The notes under the pieces: generated by a model | What the model saw: the letters and a program-made list of their open reading frames with translations, nothing else | What the model was told of the DNA's origin: nothing | Databases searched by the model: none | Translations under genes and position numbers: made by a program | NCBI GenBank assembly: GCA_023376005.1 | Contig: CM042157.1 | Location: 93,625,062-93,689,061 of the forward strand | Length of the DNA: 64,000 nt | Direction of reading: 5' to 3' | Source of the DNA: Doryteuthis pealeii | Lineage: Eukaryota > Mollusca > Cephalopoda > Myopsida > Loliginidae | Shown: positions 37,319 through 50,922 of the stretch, piece by piece | Position numbering within the stretch: the first letter of the stretch is position 1 | Layout: the number at the start of each line of letters is the position of its first letter

Positions 37319-38119
37319 GAGTAAGGTAGAAGGAGAGAGATCTAAATAATAGAGATAAAATAGAAACATGCTTGAATTAGATGACGAAATACATTCAATT
37401 GTTTTCATCTAAATTTAACATTATTTGTTAACAATTTAAAAGTAAAATATTAAAAAAAAAAAGAAGAAAAAAAAACATACAAAGCAAAATAAATAAATAA
37501 ATCATTGATTAAATATTTTGTTGTACATACTCAATTTGTTTCTTGCAAAATCCATAACCAATCCAGTCCTTATAAAATCCAGAGGGACATGATTTACACA
37601 TACCTAAAGAAAATCAAAAATAAGAAATGATTTATATTCTTTAAAAGAGATATATATATACAAAACTAATAAATATAAAAGAATCGTGTCTGTTTTAGTA
37701 TGTACGTGCCGTCATTGAGCATTAAAATCAGGCATACACTTTAATATTTTTTATTATAATGGAGATTATGTAACTGTCTGTCTGTAACCGAAACTACGTC
37801 ATCATTGACATCACGATTTCCTAAGTTATATTCTGAACCATGGAAGCGCGTGGTCTAATGGTTAAAGTCATGGGAAATGAACTCGTCGCCCCGAGTTCAA
37901 ACCCTGGACATGGTAATTGCTTTTCACTTGGCGCTAGTACCCGTGGGAAAGGCATGAATCTTACTCTCCCTCCAGCTATGGGTAAATAGTAGGGCAGACT
38001 GGGCTTTTTAACCTTGGTAAGGTAACCGGTCTAGGAGAAGGAAAACTCTGAATTCAAACCTGTTGAACTCCGCCTAAGAAAGTGACCTTGTGTCACATCC
38101 TGCTCATGCGGAGGGGTTG

Positions 38120-38186
<67 letters not shown>

Positions 38187-38754
38187 AACCATTATGAACA
38201 AGTCATTATTTAATCTTAATTAGCATCTTATTCATTATTAAAGTTTAGCTTAGTTAGATTTGCCGCAAAACTGCCCATATTATTAATGCATTGAAAATCC
38301 TGAAATATGTGTTATACATCTCTAAGAATTAAACATTTACATAGTATATGGTGGGAATAATTTGCATAATGATTTTAACGAAACCGAGTTTAATAAATAA
38401 TTATTTGCTGTTACTGATTTCTAATACTATCATGTTATTCTCAAACGTATTAAAACAATCCTATAAATAATTTTATATAGGAATCAATTAAAATAACATT
38501 AAAATAAGTGTAATATTTTTATATTCCTTCTTATTTAGTTTCGTTAGTCTTTCTAATTTAATATAACTAGCAAAATAAAAAGACACCCTCCGGGAGATGT
38601 AAAAATAATTTTTTAAAGATATTGCCCGGGGGATGGGAGCTGAAAATTCAATGTCATAGAGTGTGTACCATAAGTATGTAAAATCGTCAAATTTATTAAA
38701 GGAGTAAAAAAAAAAAAAAGAAAGACAATTTGAAATGGAAACAGTTCCGATAAC

Positions 38755-38792
<38 letters not shown>

Positions 38793-41059
38793 AAAAAAAG
38801 CGCTAATACCCTTGGGAAAGGTATGAATCCATATATTCTCCCTCCAGCTATGGGTTAAATAGTAGGGCAGACTGGGCTCTTTAACCTTGGGTAGGTAGCC
38901 AGTCTAGGAGAGGGATAACTCTGAATTCAAAATTCCTGAGGTCAGTCGTTGATTGGGTTCGTGGCATTCCTTGATGCACCAATTCTTTCCTATCGATTGT
39001 GTCAAAAAGTGTGGAATGGTCCTACACAACCCTTCACCACTATAAACAAATCACTGTGTTGGTTGTTCACTGGATGAACACTCATGCGTCGAAAATCGAC
39101 GAGAGAGTCCATAATATATATATATATATATATATATATGGAGAAATGAGTAAAGAAAAGAAATGTAGATGGATAAAATGAATTTTATCGATATCACATT
39201 AATCGATATCACTTACACATGTGTTTCGGTCAGTTTATGTGTGTGAAAATATTTCGCACACATAGAAGAATCGACCTTCATCAGAGTGAACATTTATTTT
39301 GAATGAAAAAATTCGTTGGGAAAAAACAACAGATTTTTGGAAATATTCGAAAATCGAACTTTTTAAATTTGGAACGCTGAGAATAGAGACCGTTATGATT
39401 TTGATATTTGTTTTTTTCTAGGGGTTATGGTATAAAATAGTTTTTTTATTATTACAAAAAATAAATAAAATAAAAATAAAGTGTTATTATATATCATTAA
39501 CATGTTGAACATTTTTCTCGGAGCTTTGTTTATGTTTTGAAAAAAAATCGGTGAAATGTTAAATATTGTACCATAACCCCTAGAAAAAAACAAATATCCA
39601 AATCACAACGGTCTCTCTATATATATAGCAGATGATATTTTGGCAGATCCTACTCTTTTCCCTAATCATCTAGAGAGAGCTTAATGGGTGATCCAACGGG
39701 TCACGTTTTGTCTAGTATTTATATATATACGTGTGTTTAAGATGGATTTTGAAAGTGCAATCGTAAATGGTTTTTTTTTACAAAATACTTAAAATACATG
39801 GCATGAAAATATAGATGAAAAAAAAACTCAATAAAAAAAAACTCAATAAAAAAAACTCAATAAAAAAACTCAATAAAAATAATAAAAATAATATAAAAAT
39901 GGTAAAAATAAAAAACTAAAAAACTCAATAAAAAAAACTCAATAAAAAAAAAACTCAATAAAAAACTCAATAAAAATAATAAAAATAATATAAAAATAGT
40001 AAAAAAAAAAATCAATAAAAAACTCAAAAAAAACTCATAAAAAACTCAATAAAAAAAAAAAACTCAATAAAAAAACTCAATAAAAAACTCAATAAAAAAA
40101 ACTCAATAAAAAAAACTCAATAAAAAAAAATCAATAAAAAAAAAAAAAAAAAAAAAAAAAACTCAATAAAAAAAACTCAATAAAAAAAACTCAATAAAAA
40201 AAAACTCATAAAAAAAAAAAAAAAAAAAAAACTCAATAAAAAAAAACTCAATAAAAAAAAAACTTATGAATAATAATAATAATCAAAGTTCTCAAGTTTT
40301 ATTTTTCAGAACAAATCATTTCAAATTTCAACTTACCCCTCTGGTTCAACTCTTCTCCTTTAGGACATGACCTTCCATTTTTCTGACACATATCAGGACG
40401 TTCATCATAATGGCCTTGCAACAAGTTGCAAACACACTTACCATTTACGTTCGGCATTTGATCTGTAATCAAGAAACAAATATTGAAGAAAAATAAGAAA
40501 ATAAATAGATAAATAAAGAAATAAATAAAGAAAGAAAGAAAGAAGAAAATTATTAGGATAAGTCTTAACGAAATATCTAGGGTTACTACCCTTGATGAGT
40601 ATGGACAGTTGCCTCCCGTGACAGATGCATTGTGGGAGCTTGGACCGGAAATGGAGCTTCAGCCATGACACATAATATACCATTTTAAAACACTATCATG
40701 TATGCTTCCCCAATGTAACCTTTTGTCAAGTTACATACACATTTGTTATTCTTGTCGAAATTGTATCAGTAATCAAGAACCAAATATTGAAAAAGAAAAA
40801 AAAGAAAAAACGAAATCTCTTCAAGAAAATTATTAGGATCAGTGTTAACGAAATATCTAGGAATTGGTATAAGTTGCTGATTTGAGCCTTCTAACATTGT
40901 AAACTAGGGCTCACAAGCTTTTGCTTGTTTTATACTAATTTTTTTTCACATGATTTACAATTATTAACCAAGTTGAGCCCCGTAGATGGTTTGATTAAAA
41001 CCGAAACGCTTTAGCGTTGGTTGTCTGTAAGTCATTCTTTGATTTAATTTTGTCTTTTT

Positions 41060-41096
<37 letters not shown>

Positions 41097-41266
41097 TTGA
41101 AGATGAAGTTTCTGCTTTGAAATCGATAAGAAAAAAATAACATCTTTTTGTTTTTATTTTTTATACGCATTGCAATTGCCTTCAAATCATTAATATATTA
41201 TAACATACTTAACAATGCTTCAAGCAAATTACCAATTACTTTTTTCTCACCGCGAGAATTTACCAA

Positions 41267-41344
<78 letters not shown>

Positions 41345-42603
41345 TATATATATACCAGCCCCTACATATGAGTAGGAGGCGACAAGGTCAATTTCTTAAG
41401 TGGAATTTTGCAGGTTTGAATTCAGAAATTTCCTTCTTCTAGAGTGGTTGCCTAACCAAGGTTAAAAAAAACCCAATGTGCTTTAATATCTATTCATAGC
41501 TGGATGCTAAATAGTTGGATACACACCTTATCACGTTCCTTATATATTTGTTGTACTTGTTTCTTAATAGTGTTTGTACTCGGTCCAATCAAATACAAAT
41601 TATTCTTAAACAGGTAATACCACCCCAGCACAGATTGGACAGATTGGAAGTAATGTCAATTAAGGAGTACTCAACACTCGCTATATCTTCAGAAGTGGAT
41701 TCTAGTCATCAAATTCAGTTTAGTGTCATTTAATGTCACCCCTGTTCGCGTATTTTAAGCTTCACCCACAGGGTCGAATCATCAAAGGGAACTGTTATTT
41801 ATTAATATATAATATAACATATCATAATATAATTTGTATGAAATCAAACGTGGATACAATACTGAGAAGCAATATAAACTTATTGATAAATAACAATTTA
41901 TATACACAAAGAAAACCTTTATTTATTAATGTATAATATAGTATGATATAATATTTTATGATATTTTATAATATGATATTTTATGATATTTTATAATATA
42001 ATATTCTATAATATAATATGTTATAATATAATATTTTATAATATAATATTTTATAATATAATATTTTATAATATAATATTCTATAATATAATATGTTATA
42101 ATATAATATTTTATAATATTTTATAATACAATATTTTATAATATTCTATAATATATATTTTATAATATTTATAATATAATATTTTATAATTTATAATATA
42201 ATATTCTATAATATAATATGTTATAATATAATATTTATATAATAATATAATATAATATAATATAATATTTATATATAATATTTATAATATATAATATAAT
42301 ATTTATATATTTTATAATATAATATTTATATTTTATAATATAGTATTCTATAATATATGTTATAATATAATATTTTATAATATAATATTTTATATTTTAT
42401 AATATAATATTTTATAATATGATATTTTATAATATTTTATAATATAATATTTTATTATATAATATTTTATAATATATTATAATATAATATTTTATAATAT
42501 ATTATAATATAATATTTTATAATATGATATTTTATAATATTTTATAATATGATATTTTATAATATAATATTTTATTTATTAATGTATAATATAGTATGAT
42601 ATA

Positions 42604-42635
<32 letters not shown>

Positions 42636-42687
42636 CACAAACGTGGATGTGATACAGACTAGCAAATTGAACTTATCAATATACAAC

Positions 42688-42745
<58 letters not shown>

Positions 42746-45700
42746 AATACAACTTTTATTTATTAATGTATTATATAGTATGATATAATGTGTGTATGTG
42801 TGTGTGTGTGTGTGTGTGTATGTGAAATCAAATGTGGATGATATATAAACTAACAATATAAACTTACTGATGACACCTTTTATATGTAAAAACGCACGCG
42901 TGCCCGAACACACGCACGCGCACGCACACACACGCTCACGCACACATACACACACGCTGACGCACACAGAAAGGGTGACTTAGAACAAAATATTCTTACC
43001 TGATTTACATGTACTTTTCACACACGCTTTCCTATCAAAAGAACTTGTGTTGAAAACATTTCCTTCCCCGAAAGGACAACGTTCACAGGTATCAGCTTTT
43101 CTATTCTCACTGCACGGTATTACTTGGTGACCTTTTACGAATAAAGAGATTTACAATTTTAAAACACAACAAAAACTTTATTGATAGAATTAAGATGTAA
43201 TTAAAGAATACTATAAGAATTAGTGGGGTATTATTTCGAAGCTGACACCCACATTCGTCATAATGCATTAGGCTATCGAAATGATAACTTAACACTGAAT
43301 AGTCGGTAGAAAAAAGACAAAGTAAATATATAAAGGATAACAACATTTAACTACATTAGAATAAAAAGATCAAACCTGTTTCAGTCCCAAACCAACAAAA
43401 AGGGACACAAACCTCTTCTAATTGGTTGGTTGGTTGATTGATTTTAACGGCATATCAACCCGTCTGGGGTTATGTCATTCCTAACGGTTAGGAAGTAATA
43501 TATGTTGTGTATTTATACTTATCCTTTTTTTAGTAACAATGTGTTAGCCCCATTGGGGATCATGTTGTGTGGTATTAATTAAGTTCATATCTATATTCTA
43601 TGATATAATTTTATTTCCCTAAAAAAGGACAGAATGTCCTCCATGTTGACATTTTCAAATATATCTTTCATATTGTTTGCACTAAAATAACGGTTTCTGA
43701 AGTGAGGAAAAAATCTGAATTCCATGAATAAGAGTTTAACAGTCAAAGGTGTTTGACATGTTTCACACTGTAGTTGTTGTTCTTGTTTGAGAATATAGGA
43801 GTGCGTTAAGGAGTGTGATAAGCCTGTTCTAAAGAACAGAAGTGTAACACAAAAAAGACAGACCACATTCAAAGGTGGATGAAACCACTGCAGGTCGATC
43901 AGTCTTTTAGATACCTCAAAATGAAGGTGTTAGGAGTAGCTCTTAACGAATATACTATTCGTACACCTTAGTTTTGTGTAAATAGAAGCATACCATCTAT
44001 ACATATGTAAAGGACACGGCGGAAACTGTGAAAATGAAACAAGTAATGACAAAGTAAATATATATATACACATTCACTATCACCAGATCTTGCTTTTTGA
44101 GCCAAAATAATGAAGATTTGATTTATATTCGTGAAGATAATTGAAAAATAGAATTTAAATAATAACAACATAGATTTTTTTTTTTTTTGCATTTACTATT
44201 AATTTTTCTTTTCAGAGTGTCTGGATAAACGCCAGGTCTTGTTTTTTACAGATTTTAATGGCGCATCTTTCGAGGATCCAACTTGCGATTCAACAATAAT
44301 GGATCTGCGAGACTAGCTTTTTTTTACCCCCCCTCTCTACCTGGCAACGCCGGGTAGCCGCTTCTAGTTCACCATAACTGCTAGGTGACACGACCAAGGG
44401 GAGGAAGAAAAGAAAAAAAAAAACAGACTGGCAAGAACAGTTGAACCAGAGTTAAAAAATTAACAGTTTTATTACAAAATGTGTGGGTTCTGTTTTTTTC
44501 TGGGACACCCTGTACAGGCTGCCCCAGAAAAAAACAGAACCCAAATTATTTATTTATTTTCCCATTAAACTAACCCTAAACCCCCCTAGTTAAAATTAAC
44601 AGTTTTATTACAAAATTTGTGGGTTCTGTTTTTTCTGGGTCATTCTGTACAGAGTGACCCAGAAAAAACAGAACCCAAATTATTTATTTATTTTCCCATT
44701 AACCTAACCCTAAACCCCCTAGTTAAAATTAACAGTTTTATTACAAAATTTGTGGGTTCTGTTTTTTCTGGGTCATTCTGTACAGAGTGACCCAGAAAAA
44801 AACAGAACCAAATTATTTATTTATTTCCCATTAACCTAACCCTAAACCCCCTAGTTAAAATTAACAGTTTTATTACAAAATTTGTGGGTTCTGTTTTTTC
44901 TGGGTCATTCTGTACAGAGTGACCCAGAAAAAAACAGAACCCAAATTATTTATTTATTTTCCCATTAACCTAACCCTAAACCCCCCTAGTTAAAATTAAC
45001 AGTTTTATTACAAAATTTGTGGGTTCTGTTTTTTCTGGGTCATTCTGTACAGAGTGACCCAGAAAAAAACAGAACCCAAATTATTTATTTATTTTCCCAT
45101 TAACCTAACCCTAAACCCCCCTAGTTAAAATTAACAGTTTTATTACAAAATGTGTGGGTTCTGTTTTTTCTGGGTCATTCTGTACAGAGTGACCCAGAAA
45201 AAACAGAACCCAAATTATTTATTTATTTTCCCATTAACCTAACCCTAAACCCCCCTAGTTAAAATTAACAGTTTTATTACAAAATGTTGGGGTTCTGTTT
45301 TTTCTGGGTCATTCTGTACAGAGTGACCCAGAAAAAACAGAACCCAAATTATTTATTTATTTTCCCATTAACCTAACCCTAAACCCCCTAGTTAAAATTA
45401 ACAGTTTTATTACAAAATTTGTGGGTTCTGTTTTTTCTGGGTCATTCTGTACAGAGTGACCCAGAAAAAACAGAACCCAAATTATTTATTTATTTTCCCA
45501 TTAACCTAACCCTAAACCCCCCTAGTTAAAATTAACAGTTTTATTACAAAATTGTGGGTTCTGTTTTTTCTGGGTCATTCTGTACAGAGTGACCCAGAAA
45601 AAACAGAACCCAAATTATTTATTTATTTTCCCATTAACCTAACCCTAAACCCCCCTAGTTAAAATTAACAGTTTTATTACAAAATGTGTGGGTTCTGTTT

Positions 45701-47255
45701 TTTCTGGGTCATTCTGTACAGAGTGACCCAGAAAAAAACAGAACCCAAATTATTTATTTATTTTCCCATTAACCTAACCCTAAACCCCCCTAGTTAAAAT
45801 TAACAGTTTTATTACAAAATTTGTGGGTTCTGTTTTTTCTGGGTCATTCTGTACAGAGTGACCCAGAAAAAACAGAACCCAAATTATTTATTTATTTTCC
45901 CATTAACCTAACCCTAAACCCCCCTAGTTAAAATTAACAGTTTTATTACAAAATGTGTGGGTTCTGTTTTTTCTGGGTCATTCTGTACAGAGTGACCCAG
46001 AAAAAACAGAACCCAAATTATTTATTTATTTTCCCATTAACCTAACCCTAAACCCCCCTAGTTAAAATTAACAGTTTTATTACAAAATTGTGGGTTCTGT
46101 TTTTTCTGGGTCATTCTGTACAGAGTGACCCAGAAAAAACAGAACCCAAATTATTTATTTATTTTCCCATTAACCTAACCCTAAACCCCCCTAGTTAAAA
46201 TTAACAGTTTTATTACAAAATTGTGGGTTCTGTTTTTTCTGGGTCATTCTGTACAGAGTGACCCAGAAAAAACAGAACCCAAATTATTTATTTATTTTCC
46301 CATTAACCTAACCCTAAACCCCCCTAGTTAAAATTAACAGTTTTATTACAAAATGTGTGGGTTCTGTTTTTTCTGGGTCATTCTGTACAGAGTGACCCAG
46401 AAAAAACAGAACCCAAATTATTTATTTATTTTCCCATTAACCTAACCCTAAACCCCCCTAGTTAAAATTAACAGTTTTATTACAAAATGTGTGGGTTCTG
46501 TTTTTTCTGGGTCATTCTGTACAGAGTGACCCAGAAAAAACAGAACCCAAATTATTTATTTATTTTCCCATTAACCTAACCCTAAACCCCCCTAGTTAAA
46601 ATTAACAGTTTTATTACAAAATGTGTGGGTTCTGTTTTTTCTGGGTCATTCTGTACAGAGTGACCCAGAAAAAACAGAACCCAAATTATTTATTTATTTT
46701 CCCATTAACCTAACCCTAAACCCCCCTAGTTAAAATTAACAGTTTTATTACAAAATTTGTGGGTTCTGTTTTTTCTGGGTCATTCTGTACAGAGTGACCC
46801 AGAAAAAAACAGAACCCAAATTATTTATTTATTTTCCCATTAACCTAACCCTAAACCCCCTAGTTAAAATTAACAGTTTTATTACAAAATTTGTGGGTTC
46901 TGTTTTTTCTGGGAAACCCTAATTTACTAAACAAAATTTCATAATTACCCGCATGTTGACATCGCTTTCAGTAGATGAGATCTTGCTCCTGGTGAATATG
47001 AACTGGCCTACTAATTTTAGAGGCTTGCCATTTAATGAGGAAATTATATAGAGCAATGAATTCATTTTTATTTAAGAGATGAGGAGTGATAAGATTGTTG
47101 TGAAAATAATTCTATCAGAAACTTCTTACCTGGTTCACATTGCATGATAGGTTCACAACATTTTCCATGTTTTTCGTCCCATAAAAAACCAACTCTGCAA
47201 TCGCCACCAAATATAGCAGGAATAAGCTAAAAAGACAATAGATCCAATATAAATA

Positions 47256-47307
<52 letters not shown>

Positions 47308-47890
47308 TGTAAACAAGGTTTGTTTAGAATGGCTTTTTGCCGATAATTTTTTGGAGAATAAGTGCTTAATTGGAGTCGTACCTAATTTAGAAATTAATTA
47401 ATTAATAATGAATTAGGCGGGAATACTTATTAAATGTATGGCTAAACAAATCGAGAAAAATCAATCTCTGTATGTACATTTCGGCCTATTAGGCCTCATC
47501 AGCAGAGCTATAGATCGGAAGAGCGCCCTGTGCGTGATTTGAAACCGGACTGCCAAGCTGACAGGCCGATCCCATAACCTCAACACTAAACGAACTTCTT
47601 AGATTTTTATGATTTGTTTAGAGTAGGTTAACATTCCACTTCTCGATTTGTTTAGCCATACATTTAATAGGTATTCCCGCCTAATTCATTATTAATTAAT
47701 TAATTTCTAAATTAGGTACGACTCCAATTAAGCACTTATATATATATATCTTCACCCCAAGAGACATCCTGATGAAGGTTCAATGTAACCGAAATGTTTT
47801 AAACATCGATTATTAAATTCATCCCATTTTCGGAATACTTGTTTTTTCAAATTTTCTTTATATTGTCGGATTTATTTTCCATATTTACTC

Positions 47891-47932
<42 letters not shown>

Positions 47933-48557
47933 TATTATAATGGAGATTGTGTGTTTTTCTGTCTGTAACCGAAACTATATTCCTACTCAAGTCAAAATTC
48001 TCTTAGTAATTGACATCACATTCTCAATGATTTTATTTTTATCTAAACATCAATTATTAATAAAATTGTCTTACATTATTAATACTGTTAACCATATCTA
48101 CATACTAAAAACATGCAATTATATTTATATATACAACAAAATAGCGATTTACAGTGTGAACGGGAAGGCTAATTTGCATATTGATATTAAGAATGTAATT
48201 TTAATAAATATGTGCTTAGTATTATTGGTTTCTAACTGTTTGGTTTTATTTTAATGAATATAAGCAAAAATCTCTTCAATTAATCTTAAATGAAATCCAT
48301 TAACAAGAAAAGATAACTGTCATTTTATTCTTTACTTCCTCTTTTAACTAAATACTTAAATTAGAAAAAATAACAATGAAAGACGAGAGTGATGGAAGAG
48401 TAAATTTCAGTTGTTCTATTTTTCGATTATATCCCACTCTGTTTCAAATCTTTTTATCTGCATTCTTATTTAGTTTCATTAGCCTTTCTAATTTAATACG
48501 ATATTTCATTACATTAAAACTTAAATACTTGCACCCGGAGGGTGCATATATTTGCTA

Positions 48558-48621
<64 letters not shown>

Positions 48622-49069
48622 CTGAAGGGAAAGTGGAACTTCCGAGACTGTAATATATATATATATATATTTGGGGGGGGGGGGAGATTATGTGCTTAAT
48701 TAAAGTCATGCCTAATTTGAGAATTAATTAGTTATGATTAAAGGAATTAGGCGTGCATATCGGTTTAAATGTAAGGCGTAAACAAATCAAGAAAAAGTCA
48801 ATCTCTTTTGTTAACGCCTTACATTTAAACCGATATGCACGCCTAATTCATTTAATTATAACTAATTAATTCTCAAATTAGGTATGACTTTAATTAAGCA
48901 CACAATCTCCCCCCAAAAAAGGGAATATTTGACCCCATTTAAGCTGCGTGTTGTTGGTTGTGAAATTTAGCATAGAAATACATTTCAAATTCTCTCTCGA
49001 CCCTCTCTCTCGTCACTTGTCTCTCGTCTCTCGGTCTGTCTGTCGTCTCTCGGTCTGTCTGTCTGTCTG

Positions 49070-49112
<43 letters not shown>

Positions 49113-49338
49113 GTCCGAACGGATATGGTCTCTGACTATGCCTGTGAAGTCCCGGTTTCGATTCCTGTCGGAGGGGAGTCGTTAGTATACATCGCTGAAG
49201 AGACTTAATAAAGTCGAAACAGTCTGTACGGTGTTCTGCATAGCGAGCCATCCTTTGCGGGATTTACTTGTCAAGATTATTTTCTATAATTATCGAATTT
49301 TATGCGATACATGCATTTATAATTGCCTTCAAGCAAAA

Positions 49339-49381
<43 letters not shown>

Positions 49382-50512
49382 TTTTGTAATTTAAATATTT
49401 GATTTATATTTAATCTATTTGAAATTTAAAAGGAGAATGGTTTGTTTTGTTGTTTTGAATTTTGCATCAATCCTAATATGTAATTATTATATGATATTTT
49501 AATATATAATTAATATAATATTTAATCTATTTAAAGTTTAAAAGAAAAAGAGAGAAAAGTACTCATAAAAGATATTTTCTTAAACTTTTTCTATCAATAC
49601 TAATACATAATTTAAGATAATCTTTTATTTACTTATTTACTAAAAATAAAAAATAATTTTAAAAAAATTAATTAGAGAACAAAGGAAAAAAAAGAAAAAA
49701 AAACAACAAAAAAAAAGAAAAAGAGGGAGAAAGGAAAAAGAAAAGGGAAAGCGAAACAAAAGCTAGGTATATAACTTTTTCTATTGACGGTTTTTATTTA
49801 TTTATTTATTTTCTTTTTTTTATTATTTTTAATTTTGACATGGCAACAAACTTGGAACATTTGACCGGATGACAGACAATATTAGGAACATTTGTTCTCA
49901 GCAAACTTAAAAAAAAAAGAAAAAAAAAGAGAGAAATAAGAAATTACAGTTATTCGCCCATTTCATTCATAAAGGAGGAGAAGAAGAGAAAGAAAAAAAA
50001 AAGGAGATTTTGGTTTGTTTTGTTTTACGGCATATCAACCTCAGTGGGTCATTTAATGCCGATAAAGTTTTGAAATAAATCAATTTTTAATGGATAATAC
50101 AATTTTTTTATAAATACATTTTTCTATTTAACCCATAGATGGGACCCTAACAGGTACTACCACTCCGGGTCAGAGTGGACCAGGGAGCAATGGTGATGAA
50201 GGGGTGCTCCACATTCCCCAAACCTCCAAAACTGGAACCTCACCATCAGATAGAGTTTAACGTCATTCCCAGGACATGTAGACCCGCAGCCACCGCCTTC
50301 TAGCACCCATATGATAAAAAGGGGTTGGGGCAAAAAAAAAAAGGAGAGGAAAAGGAAATAAGAAGAGAAATTGTAACCACACAAATAAAAACATAAGCAC
50401 GTCCATTTCTGAAAATAAACTCTGATGATAAAGTTCATGCTTCGAAATCGATAAGACAAAAATAACATCTTTTTGTTTTTATTTTTCATACGCATTGTAT
50501 TGGCCTTCAAAA

Positions 50513-50563
<51 letters not shown>

Positions 50564-50846
50564 ACGCACCAGAGAAACTAACATTATATAGATACATAGA
50601 GGGGAAGAAAGAGATAGAAACAGAGTAAAGTAAGAGATTGGTCGGTTTTTGACTTAATTGCAATTTACGATTAATTAGAACCAATTAAAAGAGAATTTTT
50701 TTCAAACATAATTCAATCCTAAAAGTAAGGAATAAATTAGTATAATTTTCGTGTCATTAAACTAAACAATAAAAAAAGCCTTTAGGAAACAAACGTTGAT
50801 TCACTCAGCTTTAGTATAATAATAGACATATCTTGAAAGATGCATA

Positions 50847-50922
<76 letters not shown>

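Larger units (their letters stand above)
47307..47740 (-). mobile_element. tRNA-headed hammerhead element, copy H2
   Basis: Minus-strand order: tRNA-like head (about 47590-47515), hammerhead (47507-47466), tail (CTCGATTTGTTTAGCCATAC...GTACGACTCC) to about 47340. The tail is repeated in inverse orientation at 47634-47740, so the region is a 100-bp-armed palindrome with the tRNA and ribozyme in the loop. Confidence 0.72.

Noticed and set aside
44447..46915. CRISPR-like regular array
   Set aside because: The repeats are contiguous 133-bp satellite units without variable spacers, in a eukaryotic context.
31133..48254. Two roughly 105-codon frames starting [12 protein letters not shown]
   Set aside because: Both are reading frames of Helitron-1 (31133 and 47940); they appear wherever the element does and drift freely, so they are not genes.
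50412..50440. Hammerhead candidate CUGAUGA...GAAA
   Set aside because: Only three pairs could form in stem II, and stems I and III do not pair convincingly.
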